DNA of 64,000 nucleotides, from assembly GCF_004114915.1 (NCBI RefSeq), contig NZ_CP022219.1, positions 310,001 to 374,000 on the forward strand, given 5' to 3'. Position numbers and translations under genes: made by a program. Positions within the stretch are counted from its first letter, which is position 1. Each line of letters starts with the position of its first letter. Below the pieces are notes generated by a model. That model was not told the origin of the DNA. It saw nothing but the letters and a program-made list of their open reading frames with translations, and made no database searches. This document shows positions 7,251-15,082 of this stretch, piece by piece. The stretch is from Bradyrhizobium guangxiense (GTDB lineage Bacteria > Pseudomonadota > Alphaproteobacteria > Rhizobiales > Xanthobacteraceae).

Positions 7251-10040
7251 CTATTTGCTCGCGGGCGAGGACACCGGCTTGTCGGGGGCCGGGAGCCGTT
7301 GCACCGTGATCCGCGCCGTGCCGCTGTTGTTCTTGTAATATTGGTCGTCCGGTCCGAAATAGGCGGCGTATCTTGCCGGGACTATCCATCGCAGGAAGCG
7401 CGGAAAGATCTGCACGGCGTCGTTGACGTAGAAGAACAGCTCACCGGAGTCCGGCGCCACGAATTCGGCAACCATCTGGTCTGCCAGCTTCTGCGCCTTC
7501 CAGACCTTGCGAGCCGTATCGCTGTTCGGAAGCGCGTCGAAGGTGCTCATCCCGGCCACGTCGCTCTTGAGCTTCTGCAGCTTCTCCGTGTCGGAGGGAT
7601 CCGGCAGCTCCGTCGCATCTTCGACATGCACGGGATATCTGTTCGTCGACTTGTCGTTGTCCTTTTCCGCCGGGAGGGTCGGATTCATCCGGCGGGGCAG
7701 CTCGTCGGCGGACATCGCATTCACGGCTTGCAGCGGTTGGTCGTTCAAGCCCTTCTCGCCGACGCGCACCATTGGCTGAAACCAGTTCGCCCCGAGCAGC
7801 CGCCGAAGCGGCAAGGCGACGTAGTGATGGGTTTCGTAGGTCTGGAATCCGTTGACGCCGGTCATGATCGTGCGGTCGAACCAGGGTTCTTTCATATCGA
7901 TCCAGACGCGATATTTGCGGCCCTTCTCGACCGCGAGCCTGCTCGCCCAGCAGAACTGGTCGACCTTGAACAGCCCGGTCGCCTGCACTGCGTCCTCGCC
8001 TACCGGCGCGGCCGGCGCGATGTTCGCCGGCACCGTTGCCCCCTCGCCCTTTTCTCTTTCCGCTTTTGTTTCCGGGCTCTCGCAAACCTGTCCCGTCGCG
8101 ACGCGCCAGGTGAAGAAGCTGTTCGAGCCGATCAGAAGACCCAAGCCATAGATCGCGATGATGGAGACGACCGGAAACACGAGCTTGGCGAACGGAAAGT
8201 GGATCCAGCCGGCATTTCTCTGCATGAAGCCGCCGAACTTGAACAAGAAGTTCAGTCTGCTGAGGTTCTTCACGCTTGCCTTGCGATCCGGCCGATACCA
8301 GGCGAGCCGCGCGCGCTCCTGGATGCCGTCGCGCAGCCGGGAGTTCACATGCCAGACGCCCCAGGTCAGCAGCACCACGAGCGAGGTCAGGAAGGGATAG
8401 TAAAGCGCGATGTCGAGCCATGGTCCTGCATAGGACGGCAACACGTTCCTGAGCGCGTTGGCGATGGACCCGACCAAGGCGCCGACGCCCCAGTCGATAT
8501 GGGTGATGACCCGCAGCACGAGAGTATCGCGCAGGCCGCTGTCCACCGACAGTTCGACGATCTTGCGCGCGATCCACGGCCAGGCGACGATCACGCCCGC
8601 CATGGCGAGGAGCGCGAAATAGGCGATGCGCCGCCACCACACCGCGCCGTGCGCGAGATTGACCATCTCGGCGTTGGGCGCTGCCATGGTGGTGAAGGCA
8701 CAGGCCTCCTCCTTGCTCGCCAGGCCCTTTGCCTTCCTGAGATACGCCTCCTGCATCGCCTTGTGCGTGCCGCCGTCGGTGAGCTCCTGGATGCTTCCGT
8801 CCGGCATCAGCACGCGTGCGTTTGCAGGAAGCATGATCGGCGCGTAGTCGTCGCAGCCGAACAGCATCCGCTCGACCACCGCGAAGTGCACCACAGGCGG
8901 GCCGCCATTCTCCGCGCCCCCGAGGATCGGGCGAGGATCGTATCGGTACAGCACCGCCGCGCCACTGCGTGAATCATGGCGGGGGGCGATCGCCGACTGA
9001 TAGGCCTGGAAATGCTCGATTGATCCGTCCTGGAAGCGGAGCTGGTCGCCGAGCTGCTCGATCATCCAGACCAGCGGGACGAAAGAGAGGGTGGATTCCG
9101 GATAGCCGCCGCCGATGTCGGAGTGCACGCCGGCGAACCACACCTCGTCCACGATCTGGTGCGTCTCCTTCAGTTTTCTCTGGTCGATGCGCAAGGGGTG
9201 GAAGCTGGTGCGCTCGTCGTCCAGAGCGAGCGCATGACAGGCACGCTTCACCGCGTGCGAGAGTTCGTGGTTACGGAATGAGATTGGCCAGATCGACCAG
9301 TCGATCGCCGCGCGCAGTTCCTCGATCGGTACGCCGAACGCCTCGACAGTGTCGAACAGCCCGAGAAACTCGATGTTGACGTTCCTGCGGCCGGCCATGG
9401 CCTTGCGGACCGTGCCATAGGAGCGGTGCCTGCAGACGAAATGATAGATCAGGAGCAGCAGGTCGCGCATCCAGCGCGCAATCCAGATCGTTGGAAGGCT
9501 GCGATAGCCGATCGACTTCTTACGGTAGGCCCGCCACGCCGCCATGGCGTTGCGTCCCATCTCGGCGTGCGAAACCGGCTCGCCCCCGATCTCCGCCGGC
9601 ACCAGCCCCTGGCTCGCGATGAGTGCCGCCAAGGTGCGCGCGGTGAAGGCGCCGCGGCTGAAGCCGAAGATGTAGATCTCGTCGCCGGGTCGCCAGTTCC
9701 AGCACAGGAAGCGATAGAGCTTGCGGACGTTGGAGGGCACGCCGATGCCGGTGGCACCGTCGAGCGCGGCGAGCGGCGCCCAGCCGGCGGTGCCGACGCC
9801 TTTGATGTAGTGCGCGATCTGATCGGGCTGGGTGTGGTCGAGCGCCTCATAGAGGCGCCAGACGCTGGATTCCTGGGTGGTGAAGGCATTGCCTGTCCCG
9901 TCCGCAAACAGCACCAGCTTGCGTTTTGATGGGGCGGTGCCCGCGCTCTCGCTTGCATCCGCAGCACTGGGCGCCCGTTCCCGCTCGGGAGACACGGCGT
10001 TGCGGCCGACATCATGATGCGTCATGGGCCCCTCCGGCAA
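7251..10040 (-). CDS. DUF2235 alpha/beta-hydrolase with membrane segments
   Basis: A 929-residue protein. Residues about 35-330 form the DUF2235 domain, an alpha/beta-hydrolase related to the Tle1 phospholipase effectors: LVLFADGTGNAF near the N-terminus, the nucleophile elbow IFGFSRGAFTARTLAALI, and DTVEAFGVP and HSDIGGGYPE for the rest of the active site. After the hydrolase part come four or so hydrophobic stretches (for example IAYFALLAMAGVIVAWPWIA, and FPVVSIIAIYGLGLLIG), then a long C-terminal region without known motif. No VgrG, PAAR or immunity gene is adjacent, so a type VI effector role is not supported by context. Likely a membrane-attached lipase or esterase. Confidence 0.85.
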   Translation of the reverse strand: MPEGPMTHHDVGRNAVSPERERAPSAADASESAGTAPSKRKLVLFADGTGNAFTTQESSVWRLYEALDHTQPDQIAHYIKGVGTAGWAPLAALDGATGIGVPSNVRKLYRFLCWNWRPGDEIYIFGFSRGAFTARTLAALIASQGLVPAEIGGEPVSHAEMGRNAMAAWRAYRKKSIGYRSLPTIWIARWMRDLLLLIYHFVCRHRSYGTVRKAMAGRRNVNIEFLGLFDTVEAFGVPIEELRAAIDWSIWPISFRNHELSHAVKRACHALALDDERTSFHPLRIDQRKLKETHQIVDEVWFAGVHSDIGGGYPESTLSFVPLVWMIEQLGDQLRFQDGSIEHFQAYQSAIAPRHDSRSGAAVLYRYDPRPILGGAENGGPPVVHFAVVERMLFGCDDYAPIMLPANARVLMPDGSIQELTDGGTHKAMQEAYLRKAKGLASKEEACAFTTMAAPNAEMVNLAHGAVWWRRIAYFALLAMAGVIVAWPWIARKIVELSVDSGLRDTLVLRVITHIDWGVGALVGSIANALRNVLPSYAGPWLDIALYYPFLTSLVVLLTWGVWHVNSRLRDGIQERARLAWYRPDRKASVKNLSRLNFLFKFGGFMQRNAGWIHFPFAKLVFPVVSIIAIYGLGLLIGSNSFFTWRVATGQVCESPETKAEREKGEGATVPANIAPAAPVGEDAVQATGLFKVDQFCWASRLAVEKGRKYRVWIDMKEPWFDRTIMTGVNGFQTYETHHYVALPLRRLLGANWFQPMVRVGEKGLNDQPLQAVNAMSADELPRRMNPTLPAEKDNDKSTNRYPVHVEDATELPDPSDTEKLQKLKSDVAGMSTFDALPNSDTARKVWKAQKLADQMVAEFVAPDSGELFFYVNDAVQIFPRFLRWIVPARYAAYFGPDDQYYKNNSGTARITVQRLPAPDKPVSSPASK

Positions 10041-10192
10041 TTTAACCGGGAAAGCGTCAGGCTCAAACCGGGCTGGACTTCCCGAAGCGTAACAATCGTT
10101 GCGTCATGAAAGGCGGGTGTATTCTGCACTCGATCCCGTTGAGGTAGCAAGCGGGATCGTCCCGCCTCGGCTGAGCGGTGCGCTGACGCGGC

Positions 10193-10233
10193 CTAGAGCT
10201 TCGGTTCTGATTGAATCAGAACCGAAGCTCTAG
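10193..10233. repeat. Perfect 41-nt palindrome
   Basis: Two 20-base arms pair without a mismatch around a single central base (10213). The arms start ctagagcttcggttctgatt. I recognise it as a dispersed intergenic palindrome of Bradyrhizobium; a degenerate copy occurs at 51919-51954. On RNA it would form an extremely stable hairpin and could stop transcription from either side. Confidence 0.85.
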
Positions 10234-10240
10234 ATTCTTG

Positions 10241-10291
10241 TTTTGACGCGTTTTCTTCACGCGAACCGGTGTCCACTTCGCTCGAAAACGC
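10241..10291. repeat. Intergenic repeat with gcgttttc/gaaaacgc arms
   Basis: Directly beside the 41-nt palindrome lies a second element whose ends gcgttttc (10248-10255) and gaaaacgc (10284-10291) are inverted repeats around cgcgaaccggtgtccacttc. The pair of elements is, to my knowledge, a common composite intergenic unit in Bradyrhizobium. The right end abuts the stop codon of the small gene at 10293. Confidence 0.65.
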
Positions 10292-10292
10292 T

Positions 10293-10517
10293 CTAAGGAT
10301 CGACCCGCGGCGCCGGATAGCGCCGGGCCAGCGCCGACAACGTCAGGCGACGTTCGTCCGGCGGCAGCTCCAGATAGGCCAGCACGAGCGGCCGCTTCCA
10401 GTCGCCGATACCGAAATCCATCGCCATCCATTTCTGCGGCTCCGGGCCTTCGAGGCCCCGGACCCAGACGAAATAGCGGGGAAGGTCGTCGGCGTCCGTC
10501 GTGCGTGTCCTGGCCAT
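10293..10517 (-). CDS. Small conserved-looking hypothetical protein
   Basis: A 74-residue protein with no signal peptide or membrane segment, rich in Trp, Pro and Arg: DLPRYFVWVRGLEGPEPQKW, then DWKRPLVLAYLELPPDERRL. Codon use and amino-acid mix look genuine, and the frame closes with TAG right at a dispersed repeat. A longer frame extends upstream, but the added residues are arginine-rich and not protein-like, so the ATG at 10517 is preferred. I do not recognise the family. Confidence 0.5.
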   Translation of the reverse strand: MARTRTTDADDLPRYFVWVRGLEGPEPQKWMAMDFGIGDWKRPLVLAYLELPPDERRLTLSALARRYPAPRVDP

Positions 10518-10807
10518 CAGCTGTCCGCTGCATCGGATCGGTTGCCACAGGATATAGGGATTGGTGCAGCGAAGTCGAATGAGTGCATCGGCGCGCCAGC
10601 AATCGTAGAGCGAGTTTGGTCCGTGAGCGGTTGACTGACGCGCACACGACCGGTGCGTTCCGCGTACGGCAAAAGCGTGTCGCCCTGACGCCCGGGGTCA
10701 GTGCGTCAAGGTTTGCGGTGATGAAGCGGCCCGATCGGGCGCGCGCACCAGCCATCCGCTGCGAGCGGCACGGCCTCCAAAGAGAGCGATCTGCAAGGCA
10801 AAACGAA
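10518..10807. other. Gap of about 290 bases with no convincing gene
   Basis: Open frames here are arginine-rich shadows. Apart from the terminator at 10808-10829 just to the right, I see no RNA gene, repeat or promoter of note. Confidence 0.5.
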
Positions 10808-10829
10808 AAGACCGCCCGTGGGCGGTCTT
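10801..10829 (-). terminator. Rho-independent terminator
   Basis: Arms aagaccgccc (10808-10817) and gggcggtctt (10820-10829) pair perfectly. Read on the minus strand the hairpin is followed by ttttcgtttt, a good T-run. It lies 24 bases past the stop of the sorting-signal protein gene ending at 10854 and is its natural terminator. Confidence 0.85.
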
Positions 10830-10853
10830 AATCGATCGGCTTGAGCACCTACA

Positions 10854-11420
10854 TCAAGCTATTCGTCGGCGGCGCCAGGCGAGCAGGCCGCCAATAGCCA
10901 TGATCAGGCCGGGCAATCCTGCTCCGACAATCGGTCCCGGGACCGCCTGGATTGTCACGTCGGCAACCTCGATCTGACCCGCGCTATTGCCAGTCTGACC
11001 GCCGCCCGTGGTGCCGTTGACGATTCGAAAATAATCGGTCGATCCGAGGTCAACGTAGGACGGCAGAATGAACGTGCTGAACCCGCTGCCGAAATTATGG
11101 TCACCACCAATCTGGACGAAGCCGGTACCGGCTCCAGGGCCATCGGCGTCAATGAAGAACTGGAAGAAAGACGCGGAACTGTCGCTATGGCCGGTCACAG
11201 AGATCACGTACGTCTGCCCCGGAACGGATGCAAAAGTCCAGGTCGCGCTCTCGCCTGCCGTGTTGGCGTCGAACTTGATCTTCGCTCCACCGCCGATGAG
11301 ACTGGCGCCGCCGCTAAGAACCGCAGTGCCCGGAGTCAACGTGATGGCGCCCGCAGGTGCCGCTGAGACGAGGCAAAGTCCAAGTGCGAAAGCAGCCGCC
11401 GAAAACATTTTGGATTTCAT
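10854..11420 (-). CDS. Secreted protein with PEP-CTERM-like sorting signal (first of pair)
   Basis: A 188-residue exported protein. An N-terminal signal peptide (AAAFALGLCLVSAAPAGA) precedes a beta-rich domain with Gly, Ser and Thr and aromatic strands (GQTYVISVTGHSDSSASFFQ). The C-terminus has the three parts of an exosortase-type signal: the motif VPGPIVGAGLPG, a hydrophobic helix (LIMAIGGLLAW), and an Arg cluster (RRRRIA). Such tails direct cleavage and surface attachment or extracellular release. The neighbour at 11839-12558 ends in almost the same tail. A consensus-like promoter lies upstream and a strong terminator downstream, so it is transcribed on its own. No exosortase gene is present in this window. 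Confidence 0.8.
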   Translation of the reverse strand: MKSKMFSAAAFALGLCLVSAAPAGAITLTPGTAVLSGGASLIGGGAKIKFDANTAGESATWTFASVPGQTYVISVTGHSDSSASFFQFFIDADGPGAGTGFVQIGGDHNFGSGFSTFILPSYVDLGSTDYFRIVNGTTGGGQTGNSAGQIEVADVTIQAVPGPIVGAGLPGLIMAIGGLLAWRRRRIA

Positions 11421-11470
11421 GGACTATACTCCTGTCCGGAAACAATTGAATCGCATTAAAAACAGATTGA

Positions 11471-11499
11471 ATTATTTATTTTAATTCACCCCTTGTCAA
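11471..11499 (-). promoter_or_regulatory. Sigma-70-type promoter of the first sorting-signal gene
   Basis: On the minus strand TTGACA (11499-11494) is followed after exactly 17 bases by AATAAT (11476-11471), close to the consensus housekeeping promoter. The start codon at 11420 lies about 45 bases beyond the expected transcription start, preceded by AGGAG (about 11429-11433). The surrounding sequence is notably A+T-rich for this genome. Confidence 0.65.
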
Positions 11500-11720
11500 G
11501 AGGTTGCTTCGGGGAACAAAAAACTTCGAATAATGACTTAATTTCAATGGGGTGGGTGAAATTTAAACCATTAGACGCAGCGCGTACAGCATGCAACCGA
11601 ATGCCGCCACTTGCGGTTGCCTGCGAGCGGAAATTGAACACCACACAATCTGTGATTGCATATCGCCGCCTCACCCGCAGAGTTGCCCGCGCTGCTGGAT
11701 TGAGGTGACTGCACGGCTGA

Positions 11721-11750
11721 CGGGCACCGGCCTTTCCGGCCTGGTGCCCG
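11721..11750. terminator. GC-rich hairpin, possible terminator
   Basis: The arms cgggcaccggcc and ggcctggtgcccg pair with one bulged base around tttcc. It lies about 90 bases beyond the stop of the second sorting-signal gene on the minus strand. No T-run follows, so activity is uncertain. Confidence 0.35.
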
Positions 11751-11838
11751 CTCTTGGGGCATCCCGGTCACGACATTCATGCCGGCAATTTCGGCACGAA
11801 GGAGAAACGAGGTCGGGATCGTGGATAGTTCAAAGCCC

Positions 11839-12558
11839 CTATGCGTTTGCAGCCGAGCGGCGTCGCCTCCAGGCGAGCAATCCCGCACATGCGGCGATCA
11901 GGCCAGGAAGACCCGCGCCGACAACGGGGCCCGGCACAGGGCTGACATCCAGGCTTGCACCGCCGCCCGAGGACTGAAACAGCAGCTGCGAGCCGGTCAA
12001 CGTGCTCGAAAAGCCGCCGATGGCGAACAGATGGTTCGCAGAGTGGAGCGCGCTGTTGATCGCGGCAACTGCGTCATCGTTCAGCATGATCGTCAGGATC
12101 GAAAGAGCGCCGACGGGCTTTGCAATGACCGTGCTTCCGTAGCTGATCCCGCTGCGCAGGTCGTCTCGGATCGATGCCGCGTCTGCCGCCGAAGGCGGGT
12201 TGGCGAAGCTGTAATTCTTCAACGCATTGACATTCCCAGTGAAATCCCACAGCGAGAAAGTCTCTGTCGCATCGGTGCTGCCGTAAAAGCCGGGCTGATT
12301 GAGCGTCAACGTGACGGATTTTGCGTCTTTGCCGCCAAGCAGGGTAGCGAGAGGGCCGACGTCGAAAACGAGATAATTCGAACGATTGTTTGCGGCATCG
12401 AGAATGATGTTGGGAAACACTTGGCCTGTGCTGCAGCAGGCAGCTCCCACGACAGCCACGCTCCCGCTGGCGACGTTATTAATGGTTGCAGCCTGGGCAC
12501 CATTCATGCCGGCAGCCGCGAACGCAATGGCCGCTAGGCCGATCCTGTATTTCTTCAC
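11839..12558 (-). CDS. Secreted protein with PEP-CTERM-like sorting signal (second of pair)
   Basis: A 239-residue exported protein. The signal peptide is LAAIAFAAAGMNGAQA; the mature part is beta-rich with two adjacent cysteines (GAACCSTGQ), and the segment LTLNQPGFYGSTDATETFSL recalls extracellular beta-sandwich domains. The C-terminus repeats the sorting signal of its neighbour: VPGPVVGAGLPG, hydrophobic LIAACAGLLAW, then RRRRS. The start is GTG at 12558 with GGATC upstream. The shared tail suggests both proteins use the same exosortase-like enzyme, encoded elsewhere. Function beyond surface display or release is unknown. Confidence 0.78.
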   Translation of the reverse strand: MKKYRIGLAAIAFAAAGMNGAQAATINNVASGSVAVVGAACCSTGQVFPNIILDAANNRSNYLVFDVGPLATLLGGKDAKSVTLTLNQPGFYGSTDATETFSLWDFTGNVNALKNYSFANPPSAADAASIRDDLRSGISYGSTVIAKPVGALSILTIMLNDDAVAAINSALHSANHLFAIGGFSSTLTGSQLLFQSSGGGASLDVSPVPGPVVGAGLPGLIAACAGLLAWRRRRSAANA

Positions 12559-12875
12559 GGTACTTGATCCTTACTGGATGCTGATTGCCAGGGACAACGT
12601 TCGTTGCCCCGTCTCGAGCACACCATCCAGCAACCTTGCAGCCCAACGACTGAAGGTGGGACCGTTCGATCGCGAGCTGGCGTCCCCGATGCGGCGGACG
12701 CTAGCGGTCCCATATGTAGCGTCGATGACACGGCGGGCAGCGCCGCCTTTGGCCTGAGCTCCGAAGCCGGGGGGGAAAACAAGACTGGCGTGAGGACGGC
12801 GGCCTCCCAAATTGCGCCGCGCATCGAATGCGACGGCAGGCGCGACGAAGCCGCGCGTTGCTTCACCTTTCCGAA
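12559..12875. other. 317-base gap without a supported gene
   Basis: Frames on both strands are Arg/Ala-rich and overlap each other. It holds the upstream region of the second sorting-signal gene and the left flank of the tRNA-derived direct repeat; I see no promoter match I would defend. Confidence 0.45.
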
Positions 12876-12890
12876 TGGTGCCCCTGGCCG
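12876..12890. repeat. Left direct repeat of the tRNA-Leu 3' end (att-like)
   Basis: The 15 bases tggtgcccctggccg are identical, in the same orientation, to 18084-18098, the last 15 bases (including CCA) of the tRNA-Leu(CAA) gene. A copy of a tRNA 3' end at a distance of 5.2 kb downstream of the tRNA is the classic footprint left by a tyrosine-recombinase element. Confidence 0.75.
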
Positions 12891-12949
12891 ACAATCGCTT
12901 AGTACCATAACAATTTGAATTTGAAGTCACTTTTATCGTCGATTGCTGC

Positions 12950-12972
12950 CGATACCAGCACAAATACCAGCA
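12950..12972. repeat. Doublet of taccagca, left arm-type site
   Basis: Two copies of taccagca with a 12-base period sit in a 23-bp block that recurs at 17944-17966 with one mismatch. Both blocks lie just inside the direct repeats (59 and 117 bases away). Short tandem repeats placed like this resemble arm-type sites bound by integrases or excisionases; that role is inferred. Confidence 0.55.
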
Positions 12973-13094
12973 GGATGACGCGCGGTATTCGCCGACAAAA
13001 ATAATAGCAGGCTTCCCGTAGCGGGCGCGCCCATGCAGTTCCGGACTCTACAATCGCGCCGATCGGAATCGAACCCGACTCTGACCGAACCTCC

Positions 13095-13177
13095 GGAGGG
13101 ATCGACCGCGAGGTTAGTCTCAGCTGTTCGAGCGGAATGATCGAAAATCGTGGGTTTGACTCCCACTCTCTCCGCCG
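13095..13177 (+). pseudogene. Degenerate class II tRNA-like element (tRNA-Ser-like)
   Basis: The sequence can fold almost fully as a long-variable-arm tRNA. Acceptor strands GGAGGGA (13095-13101) and TCTCTCC (13167-13173) pair at all seven positions with one G-U. The D stem is GAC/GTC, the T arm GTGGG-TTTGACT-CCCAC is perfect, and a short variable stem GAT/ATC lies at 13139-13149. The 3' end reads GCCG instead of GCCA. The anticodon arm is damaged: one A-G mismatch, and G rather than T at position 33, with TTC where the anticodon would be. The acceptor and T arm look like tRNA-Ser. I read it as a decayed tRNA-Ser copy, probably not functional. Confidence 0.55.
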
Positions 13178-13639
13178 CACTGCTTATCCGCTGTATCCGG
13201 CCGTTTGCTATGGCAGCGATCTAATGAATCGCGCGACACCGGCTGTTTCGACGAGACCGCTTGCGCCCGATCGGCAACCCTAGGTCTTTCGATGTTTCTC
13301 TATGAGCGTAGAGCTGCGCTCGTCCCTGCGCTCACGAACTGCCATTCGTAAGATCGGATAACGCAACGTAGGTTTGTTTGGAGTGGGGAAGGGCGGTAGC
13401 GCTCCCCGCCACCAATCGTACGATTTTGCGCGCCAAGCTTCGATTTTTTACGATTTGCACTGTTGACGGGAGCGGCTTGAGCTTCAAGAGTGTATCGCGT
13501 TGGTGAGCGAAGCAAGCCCAGCTGTCGATAGTTGGGCTGGCGCCAGGACCTGAGGAGGTCGGCCAATCCGGTCCTTTGAACGTCAGCTCGCTATTGTGCA
13601 ACCGCAGTTATCACGGCTCCGCTCGGGCCTTGCCCAGGG

Positions 13640-13775
13640 AGATCGCTAGCGTCTCCCAAAATGCGAATGAGTCCGCTGATCGAGGCAGCCTGCATCTTCC
13701 GCATGACGTTGGCAAGACGAAGCTTCACCGCCACCTCGCTGATCTCAGGATCGATCTGCTGTTGACAAGACCGCC
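13640..13775 (-). pseudogene. Remnant of a FixJ/LuxR-type response regulator C-terminus
   Basis: The minus strand encodes EISEVAVKLRLANVMRKMQA followed by ASISGLIRIL, clearly the recognition helix and end of a FixJ-type LuxR domain (compare the usual LGISEVTVKVHRxxVMRKM). The preceding helix, GLVN, is in another frame (about 13761-13772), so a frameshift near 13762 joins them, and about two residues are missing. No receiver domain or start is found upstream. The gene is broken and truncated. Confidence 0.6.
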
Positions 13776-14007
13776 GGCGTTGCTCGGCTTTCTCGACGTG
13801 TTGCACAACGGGTCTAGGCGCCAACTCCGGCTTCTCCTCCCTCCGCCGCGACGATCTTCGCCCTGTCCGGGGACGGTCGCCGCAGCACCTTGTCCCGTCC
13901 CATGAGGCGCATCCCGGGTGTCGTACTCCTTGGTGGTGGCGAGGATCGCGACGTTTGTGGCTGGCACTGTCGGTGCGACCAAAGCCATTGTGGTGCTGGT
14001 GCCCAGC

Positions 14008-14031
14008 GCTCCAAGCACTTGGAGCTTTTTT
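14008..14031 (+). terminator. Rho-independent terminator without an obvious gene
   Basis: Arms gctccaag (14008-14015) and cttggagc (14018-14025) are perfect and are followed by six T residues. On the plus strand this is a textbook terminator, yet no convincing plus-strand gene lies to its left. It may belong to a lost gene, or insulate the AraC gene downstream. Confidence 0.65.
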
Positions 14032-14143
14032 GTCCCCGCTTCGGTGTGAACGCGAACTTGCCATTTTGGCCGGAATTTGACCGCGTATTGCGCTGGCGAT
14101 ATCCTATGCCGACCGGGACCCTTGCAATTTGTATGGGGTGCTC

Positions 14144-15082
14144 ATGGAATGGTCGACCAAGCCGCGACGCGCGGACCAACCCTTTGGAAGCTGGGCGGAC
14201 GACCTTGCCGCGGCATTTGTTCGTCTTGAGCCGCGCAGGATTGCGGACGAGCCGTTTGAAGGCGCCATTTCCAGAGCTGACGCTGCGCCAATCCAAGTCT
14301 CCCTGGTGACGGCGACGCGGCATACGGTACGTCGACTTGCCTCACATATTTCCGGGAGCACCGACGATCTTTGTTTCTTCAACCTACAGATCGAAGGGCT
14401 GGGGCGCACCACGCAACGCCACCACGAGCAGACCTGTGCGCCCGGCGATCTCGCCGTCGCCGATACGACGGAGCCGTTCGAGATCGCCAACTGCCACAAT
14501 TTCAAGCTCTTCTGCTTTGCGGTACCCCGACGGCTGCTGCCGAGCGGGCTGCTCGATCGTCCGCGGCTCAACCTGTCTCGCACGGAGACGGGCCGGGCTC
14601 TGTCGAAGACGCTCGCCGGCTATGCCGAAGTCTGTCTGGCGGACCATCGGCATTCAATGACCTCGGCCACCGTCGGTGCGCATGTTGTCGATCTGATCGC
14701 ACACGCGCCCGACGTGCTGAGCGATCTGTCCGCCGAGCGCGTGCACATCCCCGTCCTGCTGTCGATGATGATTGACCATATCGCGCGGCATAGCGAGGAC
14801 CCCGAACTCGGCGCGGCAGCCCTCGCTGCTAAGTTCCGCTGCTCCGAGCGCTACGTCCATCGTCTCTTTGCCATGACGGACAGCTCGGTCGGCGAACACG
14901 TCAATGACCGGCGGATTGCCGCCTGCACGCGCCGGCTGCTGGATCCCCAATGCGCTCACCGGACCATTGCTGAAATCGCTTTTGCCGCGGGCTTTCGCGA
15001 CATCTCGCATTTCAACCGTCTGTTCAAGCGCAGCCACGGATTGGCTCCGCGCGAGTTTCGGCGTGCGAGCAGCGCACGCTGA
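14144..15082 (+). CDS. AraC-family transcriptional regulator
   Basis: A 312-residue regulator. The N-terminal two thirds match the AraC-binding-like domain (residues about 15-190; RRLASHISGSTDDLCFFNLQ, APGDLAVADTTEPFE). The C-terminal about 100 residues are the double helix-turn-helix of AraC: LAAKFRCSERYVHRLFAM and IAEIAFAAGFRDISHFNRLF ending in HGLAPREFRR. The start is uncertain: TTG 14129, GTG 14138 and ATG 14144 are all in frame; the ATG is given because the residues from MEWSTKPRR onward look protein-like. It lies on the same strand as, and 112 bases before, the oxidase and SDR genes, so it probably controls them. It lies inside the tRNA-bounded element. Confidence 0.88.
   Translation: MEWSTKPRRADQPFGSWADDLAAAFVRLEPRRIADEPFEGAISRADAAPIQVSLVTATRHTVRRLASHISGSTDDLCFFNLQIEGLGRTTQRHHEQTCAPGDLAVADTTEPFEIANCHNFKLFCFAVPRRLLPSGLLDRPRLNLSRTETGRALSKTLAGYAEVCLADHRHSMTSATVGAHVVDLIAHAPDVLSDLSAERVHIPVLLSMMIDHIARHSEDPELGAAALAAKFRCSERYVHRLFAMTDSSVGEHVNDRRIAACTRRLLDPQCAHRTIAEIAFAAGFRDISHFNRLFKRSHGLAPREFRRASSAR

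Larger units (their letters stand above)
11421..11838. other. 418-base gap between the two sorting-signal genes
   Basis: The right-hand part of the first gene's control region (11421-11500) is A+T-rich and holds its promoter. A GC-rich hairpin lies at 11721-11750. The short open frames between them show no ribosome-binding site or protein-like composition, so I call no gene. Confidence 0.5.
13178..14143. other. Long gap holding gene remnants
   Basis: This stretch has no intact gene. It contains a fragment of a FixJ-type regulator on the minus strand (about 13640-13775) and a strong plus-strand hairpin with T-run at 14008-14031. Base composition is less GC-rich than in neighbouring genes, as expected of a decaying accessory segment. 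Confidence 0.6.

Noticed and set aside
7248..8972. Long plus-strand frame (574 codons) opposite the DUF2235 gene
   Set aside because: The translation is unlike any protein family, while the minus strand has a clear hydrolase motif and membrane helices.
10216..10755. Longer version (179 codons) of the small gene at 10293
   Set aside because: It would start in Arg-rich sequence and read on past the TAG at 10293 in another frame through both dispersed repeats.
13064..13075. Another T-loop-like string (cggaatcgaacc) on the minus strand
   Set aside because: The stem around it pairs poorly and no acceptor strand follows. The T-loop core is so conserved that a 12-base match alone is weak.
13095..13177. 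Possibility that the tRNA-like element is tRNA-Sec
   Set aside because: The acceptor stem has seven pairs, not eight, there is no UCA anticodon, and no selenocysteine genes are visible.
12899..13180. Minus-strand frame of 93 codons near the left end of the element
   Set aside because: It is a read-through of the tRNA-like element, arm-type repeat and T-arm-like sequence, with no start signal or domain.
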